Source: Haematococcus lacustris
Taxonomy: Eukaryota; Chlorophyta; Chlorophyceae; Chlamydomonadales; Haematococcaceae
DNA: 64,000 nt
NCBI GenBank assembly: GCA_030144725.1
Contig: JASKMD010000014.1
Location: 7,280,284 to 7,344,283 of the forward strand
Reading direction: 5' to 3'
Numbering within the stretch: position 1 is the first letter of the stretch; every line of letters starts with the position of its first letter. Positions 18,916-29,509 of the stretch are shown here, in pieces. Made by a program: the position numbers and the translations under genes. The notes under the pieces were generated by a model that saw nothing but the letters and a program-made list of their open reading frames with translations, was not told the origin of the DNA and did no database searches.

Positions 18916-21846
18916 ATGTACCGCAACACGCTCGCCAAGAAGCCCACCGCCAAGAAGGTATAGTAATTCCTGTATCAATACCGCCTGCCTGCCGCGATGC
19001 CTTACCGTGCCAGACACCTTCATGCGTTCATTAACTCCATGAACTATCGTTGCTGCAGGTTAAGGCTGCAGCCCCTCGCACAGCTGACTCTGGGCACGAG
19101 TCCGATGAATTGCCTTTGGCCCAGCGACCCCATGAGCCTTTTGCCTCTTCTGTTGATGAAGGGGAGGGGGTGGGAGAGGAGGAGGAGCTGGAGGATGAGG
19201 GGGAGGGGGAGGAGGATGAGGGGGAGGGGGAGGAGGATGAGGGGGAGGAGGAGGAGGGGGTGGAGGAGGAGGAGATGGAGGGGGAGGAGGAGGAGGAGGA
19301 GGAAGAGAAGCAGAAGCAGGGGCCCGCCAAGAAACGGTCGCGCAAAGGGGGGAAGCAGGTCCCCGATGAGTTCAGCAAGATCGTCTATGCGCGGGTGAGC
19401 ATGGTGTTGCGTGCCTATGTTGCCTGATTTGCTGGTGTCACGTTGCCTGTGGTTACGTTGCCATGTGATGCCATGTGATGTGTAGCGACCATGTGTCACG
19501 TTGCCATGTGTCACGTTGCCATGTGTTGCCATGTGTCACGTTGCCATGTGATGTGTAGCGACCATGTGATTGCAGTTCAGACATCATGCACCCAACGCCG
19601 ACAAGCCCTTCAGCGTGTTGGGCAAATATGAGGTTAGTGTAGTGTTCACACAGCAATTGACCATAGCCTCAATTCATTACTGCCCATGTCACCTTGGTTA
19701 TCTATACCCAATGCATCCTTGCAGAAAGATGCCGTCAGTCTCTGGGGCAAGTTCGCCCCCAAATACATCCGGATGTGGTGCCCGCGTTCTGTGGGCCAGG
19801 TGATTGTGCAATGAATGGTGTAGCCATGTAACCAACCTCATTTGCCTTCTGATGTGAGTGTTTGTGAATCAGTATTGGTGTGTGTTGTGCAGTACACCAT
19901 CCCCGGCTGTGCACCAGGGGAATACCCCAAACTGGGCAGCAACTCGGTGGAGGCCAGGTGGAATGTCCCCATACGGGCAATCATCGGGCTCGTTTGGAAG
20001 GAATTCATCAAGGCCAACCCACCCTACCTGGCTTTGCTGAGCTACTGGATGTTGCTGGCGGCATTCAAAAAGTGGGTAGCATGCATTCACCCATAGCATG
20101 CACCCATAGCATGCAACCCATAGCATGCACCCATAGCATGCATCCACCCATCATGCACCCATAGCATGCATCCACCCATCATGCACCCATAGCATGCATC
20201 CACCCATCATGCACCCATAGCATGCATCCACCCATCATGCACCTCATCATCGGCCTGGCACCCTTGTACGTGTAGGTCATACGATTGGGTCAGACGTCCG
20301 ACCACTCCTAAGCAGCTGGCCAAAAAGCCGCAGACACCTCGTCAAACAGAAGCGGCCCAGAAGACACATGAGGGGTGGGAGTCGAAGTTTGGATGCCGGC
20401 TGTTGGAAGCCAAGGCAGCAGCGGTGGCTGCTGGCATTCCGTTCAGCAATGACGATGTTGTGCCCACTGACATGGAGCCATTCCTGCCTGTAGCAGCTAA
20501 GCTGAAAGCAGACTCAGGTGAGTGGTGCCCGGACCCTGTGGTGACACTATCACACCCAGGTCACCAGGACCCTGTGGTGAGGTGCCAGGACCCTGTAGGT
20601 GTCACCAGGACCCTGTGGTGAGGTGCCAGGACCCTGTAGGTGTCACCAGGACCCTGTAGTGAGGTGCCAGGACGCTGTAGATGTCACCAGGACCCTGTAG
20701 TGAGGTGCCAGGACCCTGTAGGCCAGGACCCTGTGGAGCTAACCCATGACATTGCGTGCACCCCTGATCGCAGAGAACTGGAAGAAACCAGACCAGACGC
20801 CAGCAAGCAAGCACCCTGAAGCTGCCAAGGCCTGGAAAGCAATGTCACAGACATTCTATGACCAGTTTGACGAGGTGGCCCTAGACCTAGCAAGGTCTAT
20901 CCCCGGCGGTAGCAACGCAGACCCGGTGAGTATCTCGTTACAATGCTGGTAGAGGTATGTGATTTTACATGTTGGCCGAGTATGTGTGCTTTGCTTGATG
21001 CTGGCAGGTGGCGGCGGAGGCGCAGGCCAAGACGCTGCTGTTGGAGGCATGCACCCAGGACCAATCCTGGTGGAAGGCAAGTAGCTGACATCTTACGAGC
21101 ATACCCTACCATGCCCTACCATACCACATACCATGCCTTACCTTCCAAGCTTCATATTGCCACCTTGTTGTGTGCAGTTGACGACCAAGACCCGGCTTGT
21201 GGAGTACAAGGAGAAACTGTTGCTGGAGCTGCAGGATGCCAGCGGTGCAGGGCAGCAGGCAGGCCCAGCGGCACCCCCTCGCCGAGGGGGCAAGGCAGCT
21301 CACCCCACACCAGCTGCAGCCAAGCGTAAGGCTCTGGGAGGCGGGGGTGCCAAGAAGAGGCCTGCAGGCCGAGAAGCAGGGGCAGAGGTAGAGGAGCTCG
21401 CCGCTGCGCTAATGACAGGCTTGGCAGCAGGGGCAGCAGTGGCGGCAGAGGCAGCAGCAGGGGCAGCAGGGGTAGGGGCAGGGGCACAGGCAGGGGCAGG
21501 GGCAAAGGCAGGGGCAAAGGCAGGGGCAAAGGCAGGGGCAAAGGCAGGGGCAAAGGCAGGGGCAAAGGCAAGGGGTAGACGCAGTGGTGGCGCAGTGGTG
21601 GCAGCAGGGGCAGTGGGGGCAGCAACAGCTGTGGCAGGGGCAGAGGCAGGGGCAGAGGCAGGGGCAGGGCCAGTGGCACCCGGCACAGCAGGGGCAGAGG
21701 CAGGGGCAGGGCCAGTGGCAACCGGCACAGCAGGGGCAGAGGCAGGGGCAGGGGCAGGGGCAGTAGCAGAGGCAGTGGCAGCAGCAGAAGCAGATGCAGA
21801 TGCAGCAGTGGCAGCAGCAGCAGCACGCTGTGACTTGTTTGATTGA
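18916..21846 (+). CDS. Transposon-borne acidic/Ala-rich nuclear-type protein, 9 exons
   Basis: Model exons: 18,916-18,957, 19,059-19,394, 19,576-19,632, 19,725-19,799, 19,893-20,071, 20,276-20,517, 20,774-20,925, 21,008-21,076 and 21,178-21,846. These sum to 1,821 nt and encode 606 aa without a stop. The last intron has a GC donor (GCAAGT). Residues about 41-95 are a Glu/Asp/Gly tract followed by KKRSRKGGK, a likely nuclear localisation signal. The middle (exons 3-8) is globular, Trp/Lys-rich and unrecognised. The C-terminus is an AGAK/AGAE tandem region. A DNA-binding accessory role like the second protein of CACTA elements is possible but is inference from position. Confidence 0.6.
19436..19575 (+). 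repeat. Intronic tandem repeat (CATGTGTCACGTTGC type)
   Basis: Short imperfect repeats of GTTGCCATGTG/TGTCAC fill intron 2 of the acidic-protein gene, ending at its 3' splice site. Confidence 0.75.
20085..20242 (+). repeat. Intronic tandem repeat (CACCCATAGCATGCATCCA type)
   Basis: About six copies of an approximately 30-bp unit built from CCCATAGCATGCA and CCACCCATCATGCA in intron 5 of the acidic-protein gene. Confidence 0.85.
20527..20745 (-). repeat. Array-motif repeats inside an intron
   Basis: Intron 6 of the acidic-protein gene holds about nine CCAGGACCCTGT motifs alternating with GGTGAGGTG and AGGTGTCA spacers. The core is the reverse complement of the left flanking array motif and matches the 25,526-25,727 and 27,137-27,795 arrays. 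Confidence 0.85.
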
Positions 21847-21949
21847 TGATATGCTAGGATTCATGGTATCATACACATGTCGTACATTGACAATGAAAAT
21901 GAATGAGCCATGAACAAGGCAGGGCACCAGGTGCAGGACACCAACTGGC

Positions 21950-22060
21950 GACTAGGCAGTTCAAACCTTGCACGAGGTTTTGTGACCTAGCAAAGGGTTT
22001 CATAGACCTAGTGCAGGGTTTCATAGACTGTGTGCAAGGTTTCAGTGAACCCGTGTAAAG
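21950..22060 (+). repeat. Degenerate CAAGGTTT/CAGGGTTTC repeats between genes
   Basis: About five 20-22-bp units (GTGCAGGGTTTCATAGACCTA and variants) between the two plus-strand genes. A related set lies at 23,965-24,060 in an intron. A TGTAA at 22,053-22,057 may end the upstream transcript. Confidence 0.7.
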
Positions 22061-22239
22061 GGATCCAGGTGACTAGATAGTGTTCACAAATACCCGAAGG
22101 AGGCATAACACGCGACAATACTGAACACTGGGTTGATGCAAGCAGTGCCTCAGGTTTGTAGTGATGATGATCCCATGCCATTTGACTAGACATTCGGAAG
22201 TAAATTGAGGCCACGCGCACACTAGCAAGGCTACGCACA

Positions 22240-25200
22240 ATGGCAGCAGCAGCAGACAATAAGGCATTGGAAGCAGTCGCCGTTGACCTGATTAACTTCC
22301 TGGCGCGATGCGGCCCCCGCAATCAGGTAAACGCAAAATCTAGCCTAACACGCCACATCGGTAGCACTACACTCATCCACGATGGCTACTTGCATGTAGG
22401 ATGGGACAGGCCTGGCCAGCATGAATGCCCCCTGGCGTGATGTGTGTTGTGGATTTTGCGTGGCCAAAACTGTTGTGCCCTGTGATATGGCCACACAGAG
22501 TAAGACAGAGGCGATAGTGGACAGGTGAGTGCCCATGCACCCCAATGCTCATGAGGACGTGCCCAAGTGTGTGACTTGTTTGCAATACAGGACCTGGAAA
22601 TTGGTTGCAACGAAGTACCCCCAACCAGGTTCCCCAAAACTGCTCAAGTGGGACAAGTACTTCGCCTACTTCAACGACCACTTCGAGGGCATACAAGAAC
22701 CCAGTCCCCCTGAGGGGTTAAAGCCATTCGCTAGCTTGTGGAACATATACAAGCAAGGTGATGAGTGGGCATGGCTAACTATTTGTCAGCAGGCCTTCAA
22801 GTAGCCATGCCTTCATGTCACTATTAACTATCATGTGCAGATGCGGAGATGAAGAGTCAAGGAGACACAGATTATGTGTACCTATGTGAAGTGCAGGGCA
22901 GAAAGGAGTGTGCTACTTTGACAGAGTTTGTGTTGAGCACAGAGCCCCCTACCCTTCCCTCTCCAGCCCCCTCCCCTGCCCCACAGCCATCCCCAGCAGC
23001 AGGAGTGCAGCAGCTTCCTGCCCCCTCCCCTGCCCCCCAGCCATCCCCAGCAGCAGGAGTGCAGCAGCCCCCTGCCCCCTCCCCTGCCCCCCAGCCATCC
23101 CCAGCAGCAGGAGTGCAGCAGCCCCCTGCCCCCTCCCCTGCCCCACAGCCAGCCACAGTAGCAGGTGCGCAGCAGCACCCAGCCCCAACCACTGTCCAAC
23201 AGCCAGCCTCAGCAGGGGTTGTGCGACAGCCCCCCGCCACACCAACAGCGGGTGTACCTGGGTTGAAGGCCCCCACCACAGGCCTAGGAACTGCCCTGCC
23301 TGCAGGTGTGCAGCGGAGCCCTGCCCACTCACCTGTCCTGCGGCGTGCACCAGCACGTGTGCAACTCAGCCTTGCCCCCTCCATTCCCCTGTTGCCTACA
23401 CCAGCAGCAGGAGCACAGCATCAGCACCATCCGCCAGTGCAGCCCCACCGCCAGACACGCAGAGGGCAGTGGCCACAGGTGGGCACCAGCACCCGGGCGA
23501 CAGGCACAGCAGCAGGTGGGCAGCAGCACCAGCATCAGCAGCAGGACCAGCGACAGGTGACTGAAGAGGAGCAGCAGCAGCCTGGAGGGGAGGGTGCTGG
23601 TCCCTCATCATCCAAGAGGCCGAGGCCTGCCGAGGATCAGGTAGGATCACAACATTACAGCACATAGGAGCAAGACAGCATCATAAAGCATTGTGACAGT
23701 GGCTCAGATTCCCATTGCTTCATTTGCCATTGCAGGCCCTCATACAGTACCTGATTCAGAAGGTGGACACCGTGCAGGACACAGTCAACAGATTGGAGGT
23801 GAGACCCAAGCTGCCAAAGAGGCATAACTGCATTTCCAACTTGTAAACGACCACACTGAACGTAGGATGAGCTGGTGGGCAGAAGGAGGCTCCACGTGTT
23901 GGCAAACACAGCCCTGACTGGAAGTGGCCAGTCAGGAGAGCAGGTGATCAGCTACAAACAGCCTACAACAGGTTTAAACCTTGTGCAAGGTTTCGTTGAC
24001 CTTGTGCAGGGTTTCAGCTACGTGGTGCAGGGTTTCATTAACCTAGTGCAGGGTTTAACTGACTCCAGCTGTGGCTCAGGAGGATATGTGTGGATTGTGT
24101 TTGCAGGCAAGCACAGGAGGCACCCTGCTGCATGGAGGAGCAGTGCGGTTTCCCAAGAATACACAAGTACGAGTGGCATAAAAACCTGATATGAATCCAT
24201 AGTGACGGGTACTTGTGAGCATGTCGTGCATTGCTGCCTTGCACGCAGGGAATGATGTATCAGCTGCCCACCTTGCTGCCATACACAGGGGATGTCTACC
24301 AGCCTCATGAGCTAGAGCAGTGTCGCCGAGCAGCTCTAGTTAATGGCCTGACCATCTTCCAGCTGCCCCAGCTAGCCATAGATATGGCAGCGGTGGTTGC
24401 GGCCAGCATCTTGATCACCAGGGTCTATAACCACATGGTGTTCAGCTCGGTCAATGCCAACAGCAAGACACAGTATGGCACTGGCCAGAGGGTGCAGGTG
24501 GTGTTGGCCAAGTCGGACAAGAACAGCAGTGGCGACCTAGACACCACCCTAACGCTGTTGACAGACAAGTACAACGCGGCTGTGTACAGCGCGCTGACAG
24601 CAGAGAAGAAGAAGGAGGTAAGAGACAGATAGATTAAAGTGTGCAGCAGATGACACAAGCCACAACAGTAGTACATAGCCATTGCTGCAGAAGCATTTCC
24701 TAACTTACCAAGAGTCAGGGCTGCATGAAGCACAATAGACAGCACTCTGGGTGTGTTTGCAGGTGGATGAGGCCAAGAAGGTGTTGGCCTTGTACCTCAC
24801 TCTCCTGCAGCCGGTGCTGAGGCAGCTGCTGGGCCGCCCCCTGAACGCCCTAGCAACCATCATCACTGACCCCACCTGGCAGCGTCGCCTGAACAGGACG
24901 GGGAAGCTGGTGACTACACCGGCCGAGCAGCTGGCTCAGGCCCAGGCTCCCCACACCGACTTCCTCCCTGTTGGCCCAGGGATGGATGACGGCCTGGTGT
25001 TCCTGCTGGCTCTCCAGGACTTCCCTCTGGTTGCCTACATGGGCAGCCACAAACTGTCCCAGTTGGCTGCAGCCCATTGCTGCCGGACGGCTGATGGTAA
25101 AAAGCAAGTGGTGGAAGTGAAGGACATGGACGCCCTGGCCCTGACCTTGCCACATCAACTGGGCACAGAGGTACTGGTGAAAGCAGGGCAGCTGGTGTTA

Positions 25201-25461
25201 TTCCGAGGCAACACAGTACATGCTGGCAACGTGGGGGTGGCTGGCTCATGCTGCGCCAGGCTGTATGGCTTTGGGCGGCCAGACACGGTGGCTGACAACA
25301 CCACCATGAACACCTCTGAGCTAGGGGACTTGTACCATGGGTTGTTTCAGCCCATCCAGGATGAGGGCATTGGGCCCAAGATGGCAGACTGGAACAGGCG
25401 CGGCATGGCAGGCCAGTGGGTCAGAATCTCAGAGCCATACAGGCCTGATCAGCGTATTTGA
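22240..25461 (+). CDS. Transposon-borne 2OG-Fe(II) dioxygenase-like protein, 9 exons
   Basis: Model exons: 22,240-22,326, 22,499-22,524, 22,591-22,757, 22,841-23,640, 23,736-23,798, 23,866-23,943, 24,107-24,166, 24,249-24,617 and 24,763-25,461. These total 2,349 nt and encode 782 aa, with all introns GT-AG. The middle has in-frame PAPSPAPQPSPAAGVQQ repeats and a basic SSSKRPRP motif; a short helix follows (ALIQYLIQKVDTVQDTVNRLE region). The last 230 residues look like a double-stranded beta-helix oxygenase: HTD at 614-616 (HxD), a GSHKL turn, GQLVLFRGNTVHAG with the distal His 703, and Arg 716. These would be Fe(II) and 2-oxoglutarate ligands. The substrate is unknown; a base-modifying (TET/JBP-like) role is a hypothesis. 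Confidence 0.6.
22950..23160 (+). repeat. In-frame 60-bp Pro/Gln repeats in the dioxygenase gene
   Basis: Three to four copies of a 60-bp unit (CCCTCCCCTGCCCC... GCAGCAGGAGTGCAGCAG) encode PAPSPAPQPSPAAGVQQ. The period is a multiple of three. Confidence 0.85.
23965..24060 (+). repeat. Intronic CAGGGTTTC repeats
   Basis: Four roughly 24-bp units with the core GTGCAGGGTTTC in intron 6 of the dioxygenase gene, related to the 21,950-22,060 repeats. Confidence 0.75.
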
Positions 25462-25525
25462 ACGATTGACAATGCATGGACAGCATGGGCTGGGGTTGGG
25501 CTACAGCAGAGGGTCTGGTGTGGTG

Positions 25526-25727
25526 CCAGGACCCTGTGGACCAGGACTCTGCGGTGTGGAGCCAGGACCCTGTGGTGAGGGACCAGGACCCTGTGGTGCC
25601 AGAACCCTGTGGTGAGGGGCCAGGACCCTGTAGGTGTGCAGCAGGACCCTGTGGTGAGGTGCCAGGACCCTGTGGTAACAGGACCCTGTGGTGTGGTGCC
25701 TGAACCCTGTGGGCCAGAACCCTGTAG
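25526..25727 (-). repeat. Right array, GT-rich variant, proximal block
   Basis: Units of CCAGGACCCTGTGGTGAGGTG type, starting about 65 bp after the dioxygenase stop. The core is the same CAGGACCCTG as in the 44-bp arrays but the spacers differ. Confidence 0.85.
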
Positions 25728-27136
25728 GCGTGCGGCAAAACCCTGTAGACGTGGGTCGCACAACCCTGTAGGCGTGCGGCAGAACCCTGTAGACATGTGT
25801 CGCAGGACCCTGTATGCGTGCGGCAGGACCCTGTAGACATGTGTCGCACAACCCTGTAGGCGTGCGGCAGAACCCTGTAGACGTAAGTCGCAGGACCCTG
25901 TAGGCGTGCGGCAGGACCCTGTAGACATGTGTCGCAGGACCCTGTAGGCGTGCGGCAGAACCCTGTAGACAAACGTCGCAGGACCCTGTAGGCGTGCGGC
26001 AGGACCCTGTAGACATGTGTCGCAGGACCCTGTAGCCGTGCGGCAGAACCCTGTAGACGTTGGTCGCAAAACCCTGTAGGCGTGCGGCAGAACCCTGTAG
26101 ACATGTGTCGCAGGACCCTGTAGGCGTCCGGCAGAACCCTGTAGACGTGGGTCACACAACCCTGTAGGCGTGCGGCAGAACCCTGTAGACGTTGGTCGCA
26201 CAACCCTGTAGGCGTGCGGCAGAACCCTGTAGACATGTGTCGCAGGACCCTGTAGCCGTGCGACAGAACCCTGTAGTTATTTGTCGCAGGACCCTGTAGG
26301 CGTTCGGCAGAACCCTGTAGCTAAACGTCGCAGGACCCTGTAGGCGTGCGGCAGAACCCTGTAGACGTGGGTCGCACAACCCTGTAGCCGTGCGGCAGAA
26401 CCCTGTAGTTATTTGTCGCAGGACCCTGTAGGCGTGCGGCAGAACCCTGTAGCTAAACGTCGCAGGACCCTGTAGGCGTGCGGCAGAACCCTGTAGACGT
26501 GGGTCGCAAGACCCTGTAGGCGTGCGGCAGGACCCTGTAGACATGTGTCGCAGGACCCTGTAGGCGTGCGGCAGAACCCTGTAGACAAACGTCGCAGGAC
26601 CCTGTAGGCGTGGGCAGGACCCTGTAGACAAACGTCGCAGGACCCTGTAGGCGTGCGGCAGGACCCTGTAGACATGTGTCGCAGGACCCTGTAGCCGTGC
26701 GGCAGAACCCTGTAGACGTTGGTCGCACAACCCTGTAGGCGTGCGGCAGAACCCTGTAGACATGTGTCGCAGGACCCTGTAGGCGTGCGGCAGAACCCTG
26801 TAGACGTGGGTCACACAACCCTGTAGGCGTGCGGCAGAACCCTGTAGACAAACGTCGCAGTACCCTGTAGGCGTGCGGCAGGACCCTGTAGACATGTGTC
26901 GCAGGACCCTGTAGCCGTGCGGCAGAACCCTGTAGACGTGGGTCGCAGGACCCTGTAGGCGTGCGGCAGAACCCTGTGAGAATATGTCGCAGGACCCTGT
27001 AGGCGTGCGGCAGAACCCTGTAGACGTTATCGCAGGACCCTGTAGGCGTGCGGCAGGACCCTGTATACAAACGTCGCAGGACCCTGTAGGCGTGCGCCTG
27101 GACCCTGTAAACAAACGTCGCATGACCCTGTAGCCC
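25728..27136 (-). repeat. Right 44-bp minisatellite array
   Basis: About 32 copies of the reverse complement of the left array unit (GGACCCTGTAGGCGTGCGGC plus AGAACCCTGTAGACATGTGTCGCA). Together with the left array it forms a large inverted repeat around the three genes. Confidence 0.9.
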
Positions 27137-27795
27137 CAAACCTGGTGGTATGGTGCCAGGACCTGTGGGGTGTTGCCAGGACCCTGTGTGCCAGGACCCT
27201 GTGGTGTGGTGCCAGAACCCTGTGGTGTGGTGCCAGGACCCTGTGATGCCAGGACCCTGTGGTGTGGTGCCAGAACCCTGTGGTCCAGGACCCTGTGGGT
27301 GTGCAGCAGGACCCTGTAGGCCCAAACCTGGTGGTGTGGTGCCAGGACCCTGTGGGTGGTGCCGGGACCCTGTGTGCCAGGACCCTGTGGTGAGGGACCA
27401 GGACCCTGTGGTTCCAGGACCCTGTCATGTGGTACCAGGACCCTGTTGGCCAGGACCCTGTGGTGTGGTGCCAGGACCCTGTGGTGAGGTGCCAGGACCC
27501 TGTGGTGCCAGGACCCTGTGGTGAGGTGCCAAGACCCTGTGGGTCAGGACCCTGTAGGTGTGCAGCAGGACCCTGTGGTATGGTGCCAGGACCCTGTGGT
27601 GCCAGAACCCTGTGGTGTGGTGCCAGGACCCTGTGTGCCAGAACCCTGTGGTCAGGTGCCAGGACCCTGTAGGTGTGCAGCAGGACCCTGTGGTGAGGCA
27701 CCAGGACCCTGTGGTGCCAGAACCCTGTGGTGAGGTGCCAGGACCCTGTGAGCCAGAACCCTGTGGTGTGGTGCCAGGACCCTGTGTGGAAAGGC
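27137..27795 (-). repeat. Right array, GT-rich variant, distal block
   Basis: About 35 copies of a short CCAGGACCCTGTGGTGTGGTG-type unit (18-21 bp). It is the same variant as 25,526-25,727, so the 44-bp block is sandwiched between two blocks of the variant. Confidence 0.85.
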
Positions 27796-27804
27796 ACTCA
27801 TCGT

Positions 27805-27824
27805 AGGACCCTGTACAGGGTCCT
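27805..27824. repeat. 20-bp perfect palindrome at outer edge of right array
   Basis: AGGACCCTGTACAGGGTCCT is self-complementary over all 20 bases. Related copies lie at about 27,954-27,975 (one mismatch type) and 28,000-28,013. It joins the two orientations of the array core motif. Confidence 0.9.
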
Positions 27825-28022
27825 GGAACACATAGTCAAAAGCATCCAAACGGGGTCAACAGGACCAACCACAAGCTTTGTAGGAATCCTAACAGGGTTC
27901 TATCACATAGGGATGCAAGGAATGATTAAAACATCTACACTCATCAGGTACACAGGACCCTGTACCGGGTCCTACGACCATGATGTCGCTAGGAACCTGT
28001 ACAGGGTCCTAGGACACGGGCC

Positions 28023-28314
28023 ATAGCTCATCACTGGCTTGGACTTTTTGCATGCCATCTACTAGGTTGGGCAGCTGTAACCACCCTTTACAATCGCTCA
28101 TACTCATAATTCATGAAAAATCACTTTGGTCACACGGTGCCAACTCCCTTAGCCAAAATCAGGGTCACAGCCCCACACCTGGCCCAGCAACTCGACACCG
28201 AGTGAGAATTACACTTTGGCCCAAGAGAGTCTTGTCATCCTCTAGGTCACAGCAACCCACATACCAAGTTTCAGACCTCAACTCTCAGGTTTTTCATACC
28301 AGCCAGGCCTTAAT
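28023..28314. other. Unassigned junction sequence
   Basis: I see no gene or repeat here. It lies between the last array motif and LINE-type sequence and may contain the true end of the transposon. Confidence 0.5.
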
Positions 28315-28863
28315 TTGCACGAGTGCCGACCCGTGCTCTTTACCCTCTTTCCAACGCCCACCACCTTCCAGCCCAGCGCCCAGGGGGCTTTTGTGTCCCG
28401 AGCGTATGCGCCTTGCTCTGTCCCACCACGAGGGGTGCATCTACCCCACATCCCTCTTCCCCACCAGCAGCTCTCTGCCCCCCTGAACCCCCCTTGGGCC
28501 GCCCCTCCCCCCCTTGTTATTCCTCCCGCTGTCCATCCCGTGCCTCTTGAGGGGTCTGTTGCCACTGGCTCCCTTGCCGGTATTCCCCCATCAGCCTCTC
28601 CGCGCTCCCCGGGGCACATGGGGTTGCTGGGCAAGGCCCTCTTGAAGGGCGCGGTGCTGGCCTCCAAGGGCAAGCTCGCTGCCCGTAAGCTGAGAGATGC
28701 CACAGCTAGGGGCGTAGCCGCAGCCGGGCAGTGGGTGGGTGGGGAACCTTCCGCCAGCTCTCCCTCCCTTGACCCCATGGACGCCGAGGCAGCGGCCCCC
28801 ACCGCCTCTTGCCGCACGGAGGTCACGGGGCCTGGCGCAGTTGCCCATCGGGGCTGGCGGTGA
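28315..28863 (+). CDS. Pro/Ala-rich ORF, possible LINE ORF1 part
   Basis: A 183-codon frame without a convincing ATG start. It begins Pro-rich and ends with a basic helical stretch (GLLGKALLKGAVLASKGKLA). No domain is recognised. Its base composition and its position upstream of the LINE endonuclease suggest an ORF1 fragment or an exon, but it could be noncoding. Confidence 0.25.
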   Translation: MHECRPVLFTLFPTPTTFQPSAQGAFVSRAYAPCSVPPRGVHLPHIPLPHQQLSAPLNPPWAAPPPLVIPPAVHPVPLEGSVATGSLAGIPPSASPRSPGHMGLLGKALLKGAVLASKGKLAARKLRDATARGVAAAGQWVGGEPSASSPSLDPMDAEAAAPTASCRTEVTGPGAVAHRGWR

Positions 28864-28916
28864 GGCACCTCCACGCGGTGGCCCTGGTAACAATCCGCGT
28901 TGACTTCGGTCGCACG

Positions 28917-28959
28917 GATTGGCTAAGCTACCTCACCACCGCACCCAGCGGTATATAAA
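28917..28959 (+). promoter_or_regulatory. Possible promoter: ATTGG plus TATATAAA
   Basis: ATTGG (an inverted CCAAT box) at 28,917-28,921 is followed 30 bp later by TATATAAAT at 28,952-28,960. It lies upstream of the 29,510-30,199 ORF and endonuclease ORF. The TATA match is clear; its function is inferred. Confidence 0.35.
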
Positions 28960-29509
28960 TTGGGATGCAACGGGAAAGCCTTCCCAGGCTTGAACGGGCA
29001 CCGCTTTGTCCAGCGGAATACAAATGAGGTCCGGGTGCCGCACACGACCGTTGCGGGTCATCGAGCTGTTGTGGAGTTGCTGGCGTCGTCAAGGAGGGAG
29101 CAGAGCTACCTCAATGCGGGACGTTGGCTGACAGCTGAAGTTTGGACTTTTGGAGCCTGAACTTCAGCTTTTAGTGCGACATCCGGCGGACAAGGCTGGA
29201 ATTGCTCTCGTCAACGAGGAGAAGAGATAAGGCCAGCTGCCAAGTGCACTAGTCTTTGCTCCTCTCATGCCTCTTTGTTTGCCTTGGGTGCTAGCTGTGG
29301 TCTGTGGCTACAGTTAGGGCAGCTTGATGGGGACATGTCCAGCCTGTGTCCAACGTTTGGAGGTGGGAGCAGGCCGCGCCACAGGCGGAAGCTCCTCCCT
29401 TAATGCACGCCGGTTTGTACCGGAGTAGTTTTCTTTCTTTCTTTCAGTTGCCCATCTCCCAGCCCAGGAGCTTGGTCCCTCCTCCGGGCTGGGCACCCGG
29501 CTCGGCACG

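Larger units (their letters stand above)
12970..28022. mobile_element. Large putative CACTA/EnSpm-like DNA transposon with three genes
   Basis: Two arrays of the same 44-bp minisatellite lie in opposite orientation at 12,970-13,890 and 25,526-28,022. Between them are a minus-strand transposase (14,020-18,765) and two plus-strand genes (18,916-21,846 and 22,240-25,461) diverging from a 150-bp intergenic region. Elements of the CACTA/EnSpm superfamily typically have terminal inverted repeats, repeated subterminal motifs in both orientations that bind element proteins, and an accessory gene beside the transposase; this layout fits. I could not identify precise terminal inverted repeats or a 2-3-bp target duplication, so the outer limits are approximate. 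LINE-type sequence lies on both sides. Confidence 0.6.

Noticed and set aside
21152..21826. Leu/Pro- and Cys-rich minus-strand frames over the Ala-Gly-Lys tail
   Set aside because: Shadows of the low-complexity C-terminus of the acidic-protein gene.
25728..27136. CRISPR-like array
   Set aside because: No unique spacers between repeats, and the genome is eukaryotic; it is a minisatellite.
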